Below are positions 1 through 9,203 of a stretch of 64,000 bases of DNA, piece by piece. Made by a program: the position numbers and the translations under genes. Source of the stretch: Microvirga soli. Lineage in GTDB: Bacteria; Pseudomonadota; Alphaproteobacteria; Rhizobiales; Beijerinckiaceae. The stretch is from the NCBI RefSeq assembly GCF_016734765.1, contig NZ_JAERQE010000017.1:1-64000 (forward strand). Direction: 5' to 3'. The first letter of the stretch is position 1. Every line of letters starts with the position of its first letter. The notes below the pieces were generated by a model, which saw only the letters and a list, made by a program, of their open reading frames with translations, searched no databases and was not told where the DNA came from.

Positions 1-1
1 A

Positions 2-106
2 AATCAGCGCTCAAGGAGAACCGCTCCAGCTGAACCGCATACGCCGCCTCAAGTCCCTTCAAACAAGCCGAAGGCGCCGGCTCAAGCCGCTCAACCGCCG
101 CCATAA
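2..106 (+). CDS. C-terminal tail of an unidentified Pro/Ala/Gln-rich protein (partial)
   Basis: An open frame enters from the left edge and stops at TAA 104-106. It encodes about 34 residues rich in Pro, Ala, Gln and Lys, ending in AAQPPP. Low-complexity tails of this kind are common at the C-termini of envelope or secreted alphaproteobacterial proteins. The rest of the gene lies outside the window, so no function can be given and the frame could be fortuitous. Confidence 0.45.
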   Translation, partial: NQRSRRTAPAEPHTPPQVPSNKPKAPAQAAQPPP

Positions 107-280
107 GACGAAAACAAAAACGCTCGGATGATGTTCAGCGTCCATCAGGGAAGGGCCGTTCGGCCAGGATCTTATCTTCCTCAACAGACCACCTGCCAGC
201 GCCCATAGACGAAGACAGGATTCCCGTTAGAGTGGAGCGGAACCGTATCAGAAGCGGTCAATCCTTCATGAGGGGAGTAC

Positions 281-1264
281 ATGTTCATGACAATGACACG
301 CCGCGACTTGACCAAGATCGGCCTCGGACTGGGCGCAGCAGCGGCCCTCGGCCGGGGCGCCTTCGCCCAGGCGCCTGCCTTCTTCCGGATCGGAACCGGC
401 GGTACGGCCGGCACCTATTATCCGATCGGCGGTCTCATCGCGAACGCGGTGTCCAATCCGCCCCGGCTCGTACTGACGGCTCAGGCCTCCAATGGCTCTG
501 TGGCAAATGTCAACGCGATTGCGTCGGGCGCACTCGAGTCCGGCTTCAGCCAGGCGGACGTGGCGTACTGGGCCCATACCGGGACAGGGCTCTTCGAGGG
601 TAAGGGCAAGGTCGAGGACCTGCGTCTGCTTGCCAACCTGTACCCCGAGAGCATCCATCTCGTGGCGGCGAAATCCGCGAACATCAAGTCCGTGGCCGAT
701 CTCAAGGGCAAGCGCGTGTCCCTCGATGAGCCGGGCTCCGGCACCCTGGTCGACGCCAGAATCATCCTCTCCGGTTGGGGCCTCAAGGAGGCCGACGTAA
801 AGGCGGACTTCCTGAAGCCCAATCAGGCGGCCGAGCGCATGCGTGACGGCGGCTTGGATGCCTTCTTCTTCGTCGGCGGCTATCCGACCAGCGCTATCAC
901 GGAGCTCGCGGCGACGGGTGGCGGCATCACCATCGTGCCTCTGGCCGGCGCCGAGGCAGACGCGATCACCACGCAGTACAGCTTCTTTGCAGCCGACGAG
1001 ATTCCGGCCGGTACCTACAAGGATGTGGGCGCGGTCAAGACCCTTGCAGTCGGCGCCCAGTGGGTGACATCGGCCAAGGTGCCGGAGGCAGTGGTCTATG
1101 ACGTCGTGAAGGGCCTCTGGAGCGACAAGACCCGCGCGGCTCTCGATGCCGGCCATGCCAAGGGCAAGCTGATCCGCAAGGATACTGCGCTGGCCGGCGC
1201 CGGCATTCCGGTTCATCCGGGTGCAGAGCGCTTCTACAAGGAAGCTGGCCTCCTCAAGAGCTGA
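281..1264 (+). CDS. TAXI family TRAP transporter solute-binding protein
   Basis: This is the periplasmic substrate receptor of a TRAP-TAXI secondary transporter and hands an organic acid or amino acid to the fused permease encoded just downstream. The N-terminus carries an export signal with a twin-arginine look (TRRDLTK, a hydrophobic stretch, then AFAQA). The mature part opens with the family hallmark GTGGTAGTYYPIGG, the phosphate-binding-like loop of TAXI proteins, and includes the conserved segment SVADLKGKRVSLDEPGSG. The length of 327 residues is typical. In-frame ATGs lie at 281, 287 and 293; the GGGGAG at 272-277 is better spaced for 287. The substrate cannot be read from sequence. A second, diverged TAXI system lies at 29771. 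Confidence 0.93.
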   Translation: MFMTMTRRDLTKIGLGLGAAAALGRGAFAQAPAFFRIGTGGTAGTYYPIGGLIANAVSNPPRLVLTAQASNGSVANVNAIASGALESGFSQADVAYWAHTGTGLFEGKGKVEDLRLLANLYPESIHLVAAKSANIKSVADLKGKRVSLDEPGSGTLVDARIILSGWGLKEADVKADFLKPNQAAERMRDGGLDAFFFVGGYPTSAITELAATGGGITIVPLAGAEADAITTQYSFFAADEIPAGTYKDVGAVKTLAVGAQWVTSAKVPEAVVYDVVKGLWSDKTRAALDAGHAKGKLIRKDTALAGAGIPVHPGAERFYKEAGLLKS

Positions 1265-1283
1265 TCGCTCCCCTTTCGATATA

Positions 1284-1318
1284 GCCTCCCGCGTCGTCTG
1301 TCGCGGGAGGCGCTTTAT
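1284..1318 (+). terminator. Hairpin between TAXI binding protein and permease genes
   Basis: The arms GCCTCCCGCG (1284-1293) and CGCGGGAGGC (1302-1311) form a perfect 10-bp stem with an 8-nt loop, followed by a T-rich stretch. It sits inside the transporter operon. Such intra-operon hairpins commonly protect or partly terminate transcripts so that more binding protein than permease is made; that role here is inference. Confidence 0.65.
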
Positions 1319-1338
1319 TTATTCCCTGAGAGAACGCC

Positions 1339-3510
1339 ATGACCGCCGCCAATGCCGACATGATTATCGAGAGCCGCAGCCTCGAGGAGAAATTCGATCC
1401 CGAGATGCGCTTCCGGCCCCTTCCAACGGGGACTGCATGGCTGGTGGCGGGCCTTCTGCTGGCTCTCTCGTTCTTCCACTACTATACGGCCGGATTCGGA
1501 TTGCTGCGCGAGGCCACCCATCGCGGCATTCACATGGCCTTCGTGCTCGGCCTGATCTTCCTCGTCTTCTCGGCGTCGAAGAAGGATTATGAGCGGGTTG
1601 CCCCGTCGAGCTGGTGGCGCCCGGGCAGCATCTCACTGGTCGATTGGGCGCTCGCCATCGCGGCAGCCGTCGTCAGCCTCTACGTTCCGTGGATCTTCAG
1701 CGAGCTGGCGTTCCGCGTCGGCAATCCCTCCACGACCGATGTGGTCATGGGCACGATCCTGATCGTCGTCCTGCTGGAGGCAACTCGCCGATCCGTTGGC
1801 TGGCCGCTGCCTGTCATCTCGATCGGCGTGATGCTCTACGCCTATTTCGGCCCCTCGATGCCGGGCATTCTCCAGCATCCTGGTGCGTCGTGGTCCAACA
1901 TCGTCAACCACCTCTACCTCACCAGCCAGGGCATCTATGGCATCGCTCTGGGAGTCGTTGCCACTTACGTCTTCCACTACGTGCTCTTCGGTGTTCTGGC
2001 GACGCGCGTAGGCCTCGGCAAACTGTTCATCGATCTCGCCACGGTTGTCGCGGGACGCTATGCGGGCGGACCCGCGAAGGTCTCGATCTTTGGCTCCGCC
2101 CTGTTCGGCATGATCTCCGGCTCGTCCATTGCCAATACGGTGACGGTCGGTTCGCTCACGATCCCGGCCATGATCCGGGTCGGCTACCAGCGTCACTTTG
2201 CGGCGGCTGTTGAGTCTGCGGCTTCGACCGGCGGTCAGATCACGCCGCCGATCATGGGCGCCGCCGCCTTCCTGATGGTCGAGTTCCTGAACCTCTCGTA
2301 CCAGACGATCATCCTGGCGGCGATCGTGCCCGCATGCATGCATTTCTTCGGCGTGTTCATGCAGGTCCACCTCGAGGCCAAGCGCGCCGGCCTGAAAGGC
2401 CTGCCGGCGGAGGAGCTTCCGAAGGCAGCAAAGGTTATCCGCGAGGGATGGCAGACCATCATGCCGCTCGCGGTTCTGCTGATCGTGCTGTTCTCCGGCT
2501 TCACGCCCTATCTGGCGGCTTTCTGGGGCATCACGGCCTGTCTGGTCGTCGGCGCCTCTCGGGTGCCTGCCATCACGCTTGGCTTCCTTGCTGCCGTCAT
2601 TGCTGGCATTGCCATGGGCGTGCTCACGCAGCTCGTCTTCGTGGGGCCGGTGCTCGCTTTCGTGCTGGCGCTCTTGGTCTATACCTATCTCAAGAGCGAA
2701 GCCGGCAAGGCAGTGGTGTTCGATCTCATCGATGCTTTCGTGGTTGGCGCGAAATACGCCATCGGCGTAGGCGCGGCCGCAGCCACGGTCGGCATCATCG
2801 TCGGCATCGTGACGCTCACGGGGGTGGGCTTCAAGATTTCCTTCATCGTCACGTCCTTCGCGGCTCAACTGGCGCAGGGCTTCATGGATCTCGTGCCGGC
2901 CGGCCTTGCCGACCTGAACGCCATGACGCTGTTCTTCACTCTGCTGATGACGGCCGTGGTCTGCATCCTTTTGGGCTGCGGCGTGCCGACGACGGCGAAT
3001 TACATCATCATGGTGACGGTTGCGGCACCGGCGCTCGGCCTTCTGGGCGTGCAGCCCCTCGTGGCGCATTTCTTCGTGTTCTATTACGGCGTGCTCGCCG
3101 ACATCACCCCGCCCGTGGCGCTGGCGGCCTATGCGGGCGCCAGCATGGCAGGCGCCGATCCGTTCAGGACCGGCAACACGGCCTTCCGCCTAGGGCTCGG
3201 CAAGGTGCTGGTGCCGTTCGTCTTCGTCTATGGGCCGGCCATGCTCATCGTCACGCCCGAGTTCACGTGGCCCGGCTTCCTGTTCGTCACGGGTGGCGCC
3301 ATTGTCGGCATCATGTTCCTGTCGGCGGCCTTCGCCGGTTATGGGCTGACCACAATGCGGGCCTGGGAGCGCTGGCTCATCGGCCTGGCAGCCCTGCCCA
3401 TCATCGCGCCCGATCCGGAGACGACCCTGATCGGCCTTGCCATGGCGGCTCCGGTCGTCCTGTCCCAGCTGCTCAAGGCTCGAACCGCCGTGGTGCCGAA
3501 GCCGGCTTGA
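1339..3510 (+). CDS. TRAP transporter fused permease (DctQ-DctM, TAXI type)
   Basis: This 723-residue polytopic membrane protein combines the small 4-TM (DctQ-like) and large 12-TM (DctM-like) TRAP subunits in one chain, the arrangement usual for TAXI-dependent TRAP systems. It is expected to couple substrate uptake to a Na+ or H+ gradient. Hydrophobic segments run through the protein. The DctM core is recognisable in GSSIANTVTVGS, the STGGQITPPIMGAAAF loop, GCGVPTTANYIIM and the DITPPVALAAYAGAS loop. It lies 74 bp after the binding-protein gene in the same orientation. No DUF1850 partner follows here, unlike the second TRAP system in this window. Confidence 0.93.
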   Translation: MTAANADMIIESRSLEEKFDPEMRFRPLPTGTAWLVAGLLLALSFFHYYTAGFGLLREATHRGIHMAFVLGLIFLVFSASKKDYERVAPSSWWRPGSISLVDWALAIAAAVVSLYVPWIFSELAFRVGNPSTTDVVMGTILIVVLLEATRRSVGWPLPVISIGVMLYAYFGPSMPGILQHPGASWSNIVNHLYLTSQGIYGIALGVVATYVFHYVLFGVLATRVGLGKLFIDLATVVAGRYAGGPAKVSIFGSALFGMISGSSIANTVTVGSLTIPAMIRVGYQRHFAAAVESAASTGGQITPPIMGAAAFLMVEFLNLSYQTIILAAIVPACMHFFGVFMQVHLEAKRAGLKGLPAEELPKAAKVIREGWQTIMPLAVLLIVLFSGFTPYLAAFWGITACLVVGASRVPAITLGFLAAVIAGIAMGVLTQLVFVGPVLAFVLALLVYTYLKSEAGKAVVFDLIDAFVVGAKYAIGVGAAAATVGIIVGIVTLTGVGFKISFIVTSFAAQLAQGFMDLVPAGLADLNAMTLFFTLLMTAVVCILLGCGVPTTANYIIMVTVAAPALGLLGVQPLVAHFFVFYYGVLADITPPVALAAYAGASMAGADPFRTGNTAFRLGLGKVLVPFVFVYGPAMLIVTPEFTWPGFLFVTGGAIVGIMFLSAAFAGYGLTTMRAWERWLIGLAALPIIAPDPETTLIGLAMAAPVVLSQLLKARTAVVPKPA

Positions 3511-3620
3511 GGATGTGGCTGCAGCACGGCTCGGCCAAGGGCGCCGAACCATGAGAACCTGAACCATTCGGCGGCCCTCCCGTTGTTCTTGGCTTGGTAC
3601 AAGAACGACAGGAGAGCCGA

Positions 3621-4466
3621 ATGGTCGATTACCGGAAGCTGTTGGATGCATTCATCGGAGCCGTCGGTCGTCCCGATCAGCAGAATCCGGGTCAAACGTC
3701 TCAAGGAGGCGTGCGGCAGCAGGTCGAGAAAAGCGTCACCCAGGTCACGGGTCAATCGCCCGATCAACTCCTGCAGAAGGCCAAGGATTTCGCCACCCAG
3801 CATCCAGGCCTGACCCAGACGGCTCTTGTCGGCTTGGCCGGGCTTCTGTTCAGGGGGCGCAAAAAGAGTAAGCTCACGGGCAATCTGGTCAAGCTCGGTG
3901 GCCTCGCGGTCATCGGCGGGCTGGCCTACAAGGCCTATCAGGGCCAGCAGGCGGGTAAAGAAGGCGCCAGCGTCGGCGGACCGGGCACGGCTACCCCACT
4001 TGTGAGGGAAACACCGGCTGTTGCTTCCCAGCCTGTATCGCAGCCGGATGAAACCGTTGCACACTCGGCTCTCAGCGTGCCGGAAACCTCGCGCTTTCAT
4101 CCGGTCTCCCAGACCGAGGACGATGCGCTCCTCTTCCTGCGCACCATGGTGGCTGCTGCGGCGGCCGACGGGCAGATCGACGACGCGGAGCGGTCCCGGA
4201 TCGTCAAGGGCCTGACCGAAGCGGGCATCGATCCGGATGCGACCCGCTGGCTCGATACCGAGATGGCCTCACCGGCCGATGTGGAGGAGCTTGCCGCCAA
4301 CGTGAACGACCCGGAGAAGGCCGCTCAGGTCTATTCGGCGGCCCGTATCGCCATTGATCCCGACACGATTCAGGAGCGCGAGTTCCTGCATCAGCTGGCC
4401 GAAGCCCTCGATCTCGATCCGGCTGTGCGGGCTCAGATCGACGACACGGCGGGCGCGCTCGGCTAA
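3621..4466 (+). CDS. DUF533 (YebE-like) protein with TerB-like C-terminal domain
   Basis: A 281-residue protein of the DUF533 family, related to inner-membrane YebE of enterobacteria; no biochemical role is established. Residues about 70-110 form a glycine-rich hydrophobic segment likely to associate with the membrane. After a Pro/Ser/Thr linker, the C-terminal half (from about residue 165) is an acidic helical domain of TerB type beginning ALLFLRTMVAAAAADGQID. An in-frame ATG exists at 3594, but the AGGAG at 3610-3614 with correct spacing selects ATG 3621 (MVDYRKLLD). The TAA stop is the first three bases of the repeat starting at 4464. It is an apparently single gene between the TRAP operon and a convergent small gene. 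Confidence 0.85.
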   Translation: MVDYRKLLDAFIGAVGRPDQQNPGQTSQGGVRQQVEKSVTQVTGQSPDQLLQKAKDFATQHPGLTQTALVGLAGLLFRGRKKSKLTGNLVKLGGLAVIGGLAYKAYQGQQAGKEGASVGGPGTATPLVRETPAVASQPVSQPDETVAHSALSVPETSRFHPVSQTEDDALLFLRTMVAAAAADGQIDDAERSRIVKGLTEAGIDPDATRWLDTEMASPADVEELAANVNDPEKAAQVYSAARIAIDPDTIQEREFLHQLAEALDLDPAVRAQIDDTAGALG

Positions 4467-4600
4467 AGCATCGGACCCAAAAGTGGACTTGCACTTTTGG
4501 GACTAATCCGATGCTTTCTCCTTAGAAGAGAGCATGGTTCGGGCGGAAAACCGGATCCACTTTTCGCTGCGCGGCCCGCTGGGTCAGCACGATGCTCTAA
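4464..4600. repeat. Two-hairpin intergenic repeat, copy 1
   Basis: First of three copies in the window. Module A is framed by AAAGCATCGG and its exact complement CCGATGCTTT and encloses an inner hairpin CCCAAAAGTG / CACTTTTGGG. Module B starts with a degenerate AGAGCATGG, contains GGAAAACC and CCACTTTTCG, and ends in GCACGATGCTCT. The left edge overlaps the stop codon of the DUF533 gene, so the element may also act as its transcript end. Related copies: 30800-30914 (opposite orientation) and 44730-44846. Confidence 0.85.
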
Positions 4601-4606
4601 GCCACC

Positions 4607-5209
4607 TCAAAGAGGCGAGGTTTTGCCTAAGGGCTTAATGCTCTGGTACTTCATGGTGGTCTGCGCCCCGCCTTTTTCGTCATAGCGCTTGGCCAGAATG
4701 AAGCCGAGTTCGGGCGAGTACAGATCCGTGTGCTCGTATGTGGACTTGCCGTCCGCGTTCAGGAAGCGGTTCTTCACGATCAGGACATTGTAGGAGCAGG
4801 TGCCGATCTGCATCTGCTCCTGGCCCGTCACCGTTAGCTCGAGCGAAATCAGCTCTCCCACCTTGTCGGGCCGGGCCGGCGCATAGGTGAGGGCGCGGCG
4901 GGCTTTCGGCTGCAACGGGAAGATCGTGCGAATGTCCGAGATGGGAATGTTGATGCTGCGGGCCGTATCGTCGAAGCGACTGATCGGGAAAAAGCCCCGG
5001 TAGTAGATCACATTCTGCGTCTTCCCGCCGGGATAGAAATTCACCACGTGAACGAAGTGGTCCGAGGAGGGCCGGATTTCGGCCCTGGTGCCCTGGCGCT
5101 CCAGGACAAAGCCGAGCTTTGCCGTCTGAGCGTTGGGACAGTCATCGGCATAGGCCGGTACTGTAAGGGCTGAGATGATGAGGAGAAGGACAGGTCGAAG
5201 CATCGTCAT
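4607..5209 (-). CDS. Small exported protein of unknown function
   Basis: A 200-residue protein with a clear Sec signal peptide (MTMLRPVLLLIISALTVPAYA, cleavage expected after AYA) and a mature part with Cys near the start (DDCPN) and in GTCSYNV, which could form a disulphide. The mature chain is beta-rich in character, with segments such as YYRGFFPISRF and YSPELGFILAKRYDEKGG. I do not recognise a characterised family. ATG codons at 5209 and 5203 are both possible and neither has a good Shine-Dalgarno. It converges with the DUF533 gene, with the repeat copy between them. Confidence 0.75.
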   Translation of the reverse strand: MTMLRPVLLLIISALTVPAYADDCPNAQTAKLGFVLERQGTRAEIRPSSDHFVHVVNFYPGGKTQNVIYYRGFFPISRFDDTARSINIPISDIRTIFPLQPKARRALTYAPARPDKVGELISLELTVTGQEQMQIGTCSYNVLIVKNRFLNADGKSTYEHTDLYSPELGFILAKRYDEKGGAQTTMKYQSIKPLGKTSPL

Positions 5210-5433
5210 TTCATAAAACGGAAGGCGACTTCATGAGCGAAGTCATTCTCTATTGAAATAACATAACGGAAAATCATTCGCCAGCAGGGGCTCCGGAGCG
5301 CCCTTGAGAAGCTTCGCAGGACATTTCTCCTCAAGTGACGACGACTTTCATTAAAGGGATGGTTGATCTCGGCTTCCGCTCCAGATCAAATACCCGTCCG
5401 TTCGGTCACCGATGTCTCATAAGGAAATGAAGA

Positions 5434-7242
5434 ATGGCTGAGAGGCCTCACCGTCGTACTCCCGATCAGCTTCGCTCACGGCTCTGGTTCGACAACCCCG
5501 ACAATCCGGGCATGACGGCGCTCTACCTCGAGCGCTACTTGAACTTCGGCCTCACAGGCAAGGAGCTGCAGGGCAAGAAGCCGATCATCGGCATTGCCCA
5601 GACGGGCTCCGATCTGTCCCCCTGCAATCGGCACCATCTGGATCTTGCCAAGCGCGTGCGCGATGGCATCACGGCCGCCGGCGGCGTGGCCTTCGAGTTC
5701 CCGTGCCACCCGATCCAGGAGACCGGCAAGCGCCCGACCGCCTGTCTCGACCGCAACCTCGCCTATCTCTCCCTCGTCGAAGTGCTGTACGGCTATCCGC
5801 TCGACGGTGTCGTGCTGCTCACCGGCTGCGACAAGACCATGCCGGCCTGCCTCATGGCAGCCGCCACCGTGAACATCCCGGCGATCTCGCTCAATGTCGG
5901 CCCCATGCTGAACGGCTGGCATCACGGCGAGCGCACGGGCTCCGGCACCATCGTGTGGAAGGCGCGTGAGCGCCATGCGGCCGGCGATATCGACTACCAG
6001 CAGTTCATCGACATCGTCGGCTCGTCCGCCCCCTCCGTCGGTCATTGCAACACTATGGGCACTGCCTCGACGATGAACGCGCTCGCCGAGGCGCTCGGCA
6101 TGTCGCTGCCGGGTTCGGCGGCTGTGCCTGCGCCTTACCGTGAACGCGGGCAGATGGCCTATGAGACGGGCCGCCGCATCGTCGACATGGTATGGGAGGA
6201 CCTGAAGCCCTCCGACATCATGACCCGCGAGGCGTTCGAGAACGCCATCGTGGCGAATGCAGCCATCGGCGGCTCCACCAATGCGCCTGTCCACATCAAC
6301 GCGATCGCCAAGCATATCGGCGTGCCGCTCGATTGCGACGACTGGGAGCGCCTCGGATTCGAGATCCCGCTGCTCGTCAACGTGCAGCCTGCGGGCGAAT
6401 ATCTCGGCGAGGAGTATTACCGCGCCGGTGGCCTGCCGGCTGTACTGGCGGAGCTGATCGGCGCCGGCAAGATCCACGAGGATGCGATCACCTGCACCGG
6501 CACGACCATCGGCGAGAACTGCCGCGGCAAGCACACCTGGGATCACGACGTCATCCGCTCCTATGACAATCCGCTGAAGGAGAAGGCTGGCTTCCTCAAT
6601 CTCAAGGGCACGCTGTTCGATTCCGCGATCATGAAGACGAGCGTGATCAGCCCGGAATTCCAGGAGCGCTATCTCAATAATCCGGAAGATCCCAACGCGT
6701 TCGAAGGCCGCGTCGTGGTGTTCGACGGGCCGGAGGACTACCATCACCGCATCGACGATCCCGCGCTCAACATCGACGAGCACACGATCCTGATCATGCG
6801 CGGCGCTGGTCCTGTGGGATATCCGGGAGCGGCGGAAGTGGTGAACATGCAGCCGCCGGGTTCGCTGATCAAACGCGGCGTTCTCTCGCTGCCATGCATC
6901 GGCGATGGCCGTCAGTCCGGCACGTCCGGCACGCCGTCGATCCTCAACGCATCGCCGGAGGCCGCGGTCGGTGGCGGGCTGGCCCTGCTGCAGTCGGGCG
7001 ACCGCATCCGCATCGATCTCAACAAGCGCAGCGCCGACATTCTTCTCTCAGCAGAAGAGCTGGAGAAGCGCCGGGCCGATCTCGAAGCACGGGGCGGCTA
7101 TGCCTATCCGGCGAGCCAGACGCCCTGGCAGGAGATCCAGCGCTCCATGGTCGATCAGCTCTCCGAAGGCATGACCCTGAAGCCCGCCGTGAAGTACCAG
7201 AAGGTCGCCCAGACCTTCGGCGTGCCGCGAGACAATCACTAA
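5434..7242 (+). CDS. IlvD/Edd family sugar-acid dehydratase (arabinonate/xylonate dehydratase-like)
   Basis: A 602-residue member of the IlvD/Edd family, [2Fe-2S] Mg-dependent enzymes that remove water from 2,3-dihydroxy acids to give 2-keto-3-deoxy acids. The three cluster ligands expected for the sugar-acid clade are present: C64 (DLSPCNRHH), C132 ([10 protein letters not shown]) and C205 ([10 protein letters not shown]). The motif [17 protein letters not shown] and the C-terminal active-site segment around [20 protein letters not shown] also fit. Length and the [15 protein letters not shown] start resemble L-arabinonate/D-xylonate dehydratases rather than the branched-chain IlvD. An SDR dehydrogenase follows after 26 bp, suggesting a non-phosphorylative sugar-acid pathway. 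The exact sugar acid is not determinable here. AAGGAA precedes the ATG. Confidence 0.9.
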   Translation: MAERPHRRTPDQLRSRLWFDNPDNPGMTALYLERYLNFGLTGKELQGKKPIIGIAQTGSDLSPCNRHHLDLAKRVRDGITAAGGVAFEFPCHPIQETGKRPTACLDRNLAYLSLVEVLYGYPLDGVVLLTGCDKTMPACLMAAATVNIPAISLNVGPMLNGWHHGERTGSGTIVWKARERHAAGDIDYQQFIDIVGSSAPSVGHCNTMGTASTMNALAEALGMSLPGSAAVPAPYRERGQMAYETGRRIVDMVWEDLKPSDIMTREAFENAIVANAAIGGSTNAPVHINAIAKHIGVPLDCDDWERLGFEIPLLVNVQPAGEYLGEEYYRAGGLPAVLAELIGAGKIHEDAITCTGTTIGENCRGKHTWDHDVIRSYDNPLKEKAGFLNLKGTLFDSAIMKTSVISPEFQERYLNNPEDPNAFEGRVVVFDGPEDYHHRIDDPALNIDEHTILIMRGAGPVGYPGAAEVVNMQPPGSLIKRGVLSLPCIGDGRQSGTSGTPSILNASPEAAVGGGLALLQSGDRIRIDLNKRSADILLSAEELEKRRADLEARGGYAYPASQTPWQEIQRSMVDQLSEGMTLKPAVKYQKVAQTFGVPRDNH

Positions 7243-7268
7243 AAGCCAGAACGGGAGCGAAATTTCTC

Positions 7269-8012
7269 ATGAACAGGCTTCAAGGAAAAACCGCTCTCGT
7301 CACGGCGGCCGGGCAGGGGATCGGACGCGCCATTGCGGAGGCTTTCCTCCGCGAAGGCGCGACGGTCTGGGCGACGGATCTGGACGTCGCGAAGCTGGAG
7401 GGTCTTGAGGGCGCGCAGAAGCGCAGGCTCGACGTTCTCTCGAACGACGGTGTCGCGCAACTCGTCACCGAGGCAGGGTCCTTCGACATCCTCGTCAATG
7501 CGGCGGGCTTCGTGCATCACGGCACGATCCTCGAATGCTCCGACAAAGACTGGGACTTCTCCTTCGACCTGAACGTGCGGTCCATGCACCGCACGATCAA
7601 GGCGGTGCTGCCGGGCATGCTGGAGAAGGGCCGTGGGTCGATCGTCAACATCGCGTCCGGCGCGTCCTCCGTGCGCGGCATTCCCAACCGCTATGTCTAC
7701 GGCACGACCAAGGCGGCGGTGATCGGCCTCACCAAGGCGGTGGCGGCCGATTTCATCAAGCGCGGCGTCCGGGCCAACGCGATCTGCCCCGGCACGATCC
7801 AGTCACCGTCGCTCGATGAGCGGATCGCCGCTCAGGCCGAAAGCTCCGGACAGAGCCTCGATGTCGTGCGCCAAGCGTTCGTCGACCGGCAGCCCATGGG
7901 CCGGCTCGGCACGGCCGAAGAGGTGGCGGCGCTCGCCGTGTATCTCGCGTCCGATGAGGCAAGTTATACGACCGGGCACATTCACCTGGTCGATGGCGGG
8001 TTCGCGCTGTAA
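7269..8012 (+). CDS. SDR family oxidoreductase (2-keto-3-deoxy-sugar-acid dehydrogenase-like)
   Basis: A 247-residue classical short-chain dehydrogenase. The NAD(P)-binding loop is TAAGQGIGRAIAE, the Asp in ATDLDVAK favours NAD, NAAG follows, and the catalytic residues are Ser in NIASGASS with YxxxK in YVYGTTK. The closing VDGGFAL is typical. It resembles the DHRS6/2-keto-3-deoxy-L-fuconate dehydrogenase group. Following the IlvD/Edd dehydratase by 26 bp, it would oxidise the 2-keto-3-deoxy acid formed by that enzyme; this pairing is inference from context. The ATG at 7269 follows GGGAG at about 7252-7256. Confidence 0.88.
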   Translation: MNRLQGKTALVTAAGQGIGRAIAEAFLREGATVWATDLDVAKLEGLEGAQKRRLDVLSNDGVAQLVTEAGSFDILVNAAGFVHHGTILECSDKDWDFSFDLNVRSMHRTIKAVLPGMLEKGRGSIVNIASGASSVRGIPNRYVYGTTKAAVIGLTKAVAADFIKRGVRANAICPGTIQSPSLDERIAAQAESSGQSLDVVRQAFVDRQPMGRLGTAEEVAALAVYLASDEASYTTGHIHLVDGGFAL

Positions 8013-8041
8013 CCGACTGCCCCTGCTTCAACACACTCCCG

Positions 8042-8147
8042 CCTCATCCTGAGGAGCAGCCGTCAGGCTGAGACTCGAAGGAGGATCCAGTGCTCTCTGG
8101 ATCCTCCTTCGAGACGGATTGCTCGCGCAATCCTCCTCAGGATGAGG
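8042..8147. repeat. Composite inverted repeat between convergent genes
   Basis: Outer arms CCTCATCCTGAGGAG (8042-8056) and CTCCTCAGGATGAGG (8133-8147) enclose a perfect 17-bp inner palindrome: arms at 8074-8090 and 8097-8113 with loop TGCTCT. It lies between the SDR gene and the convergent hydroxyacid dehydrogenase and could serve as a bidirectional transcript end. Short mosaic palindromes of this type are abundant in Rhizobiales genomes. Confidence 0.8.
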
Positions 8148-8208
8148 TCAGAGGGAAAACAGAGTTCGTCATCACCGGCACAAGGCCTGTGATGATGAGT
8201 CGTGTAGC

Positions 8209-9180
8209 TTAAACCACTCGCCGTTTGTAAGGCGTCTCAGGCACCGGCGTCAGCGGTCCCTTGCCTTCGACCCACGAGACGATGTTGTCCGCCACGAGCT
8301 TGCCCATGGCGTTGCGGGTATGGACCGAGGCGGACGCGATATGGGGCAGGAGCACCACGTGCTCCATGTCGATCAGCTCCTGCGGCACGCGGGGCTCATC
8401 CTCGTAGACGTCGAGGCCGGCGCTGAGAATGGTCTTGGACTTGAGAGCCTCGATCAGCGCCTGCTCATCCACGACAGTGCCGCGCGCCACGTTGATCAGA
8501 ACGCCATTGGAGCCGAGAGCCTTCAGCACATCCGCATCGATCAGATGGCGCGTCGCGGCGCCGCCCGGCGTGATGACGATCAGCACATCGCAGGCCTCCG
8601 CGAGGCCGATGACCGTTGGATAATAGGCATAGGCCACGTCGTCCTGCTGATTGCGCCCGTGATAGGCGATGCTCACATCGAAGCCCGCGAGGCGTCGTGT
8701 GATGGCCTTGCCGATGCGCCCGAGGCCGACGATGCCGACCTTGCGCGCGCGCAGGGTGGTCGAGAGCGGGAAGGAGGCTTTCAGCCATTGCCCCTCGCGT
8801 AAGTAACGGTCGGCCTGCGGGATCTTGCGCAGGGTCGCGAGCAGCAGGCCGAGGGTGAGATCGGCCACCTCGTCGTCGAGCACGCCGGGCGTGTTGGTGA
8901 CGACGATGCCGCGCTTTCCGGCTTCCACCGCGTCGACGTTATCGTAGCCGACGCCGAAGCTGGAAATGATCTCGACATTCGGCAGCCGGTCGAGGAGCGA
9001 GGCTTCGAGGCGGCCGTAGAGGGTGCTGGTGGCAACGCCGCGGATGCGCGGCCCGACTTCCTTGAGAAACGCCTCCTGATCCTGCTGCTCCCAGAGGCGG
9101 TGCAGGGTACAGGCTTTCTCCAGCGTCTCGATGACGATGGGCATCATCGGGGCGGTCATTAGGATGTCGGTACGGCTCAT
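8209..9180 (-). CDS. D-isomer specific 2-hydroxyacid dehydrogenase (hydroxypyruvate/glyoxylate reductase-like)
   Basis: A 323-residue NAD(P)-dependent dehydrogenase that reduces a 2-keto acid to a D-2-hydroxy acid or the reverse. The Rossmann motif GLGRIGKAI and the catalytic triad are visible: Arg in NVARGTVVDE, Glu in DVYEDEP and His in LLPHIASAS. The NTPGVLDDEVADL segment is typical of GhrB-like enzymes. The start is set at ATG 9180 (MSRTDILM), because the 44 upstream in-frame residues are Arg/Pro-rich and unlike the family. It converges with the dehydratase/SDR pair and may act on related keto acids, though this is not shown. Confidence 0.88.
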   Translation of the reverse strand: MSRTDILMTAPMMPIVIETLEKACTLHRLWEQQDQEAFLKEVGPRIRGVATSTLYGRLEASLLDRLPNVEIISSFGVGYDNVDAVEAGKRGIVVTNTPGVLDDEVADLTLGLLLATLRKIPQADRYLREGQWLKASFPLSTTLRARKVGIVGLGRIGKAITRRLAGFDVSIAYHGRNQQDDVAYAYYPTVIGLAEACDVLIVITPGGAATRHLIDADVLKALGSNGVLINVARGTVVDEQALIEALKSKTILSAGLDVYEDEPRVPQELIDMEHVVLLPHIASASVHTRNAMGKLVADNIVSWVEGKGPLTPVPETPYKRRVV

Positions 9181-9203
9181 GGCGTTTCCTGTGGTTATGT
9201 TTG

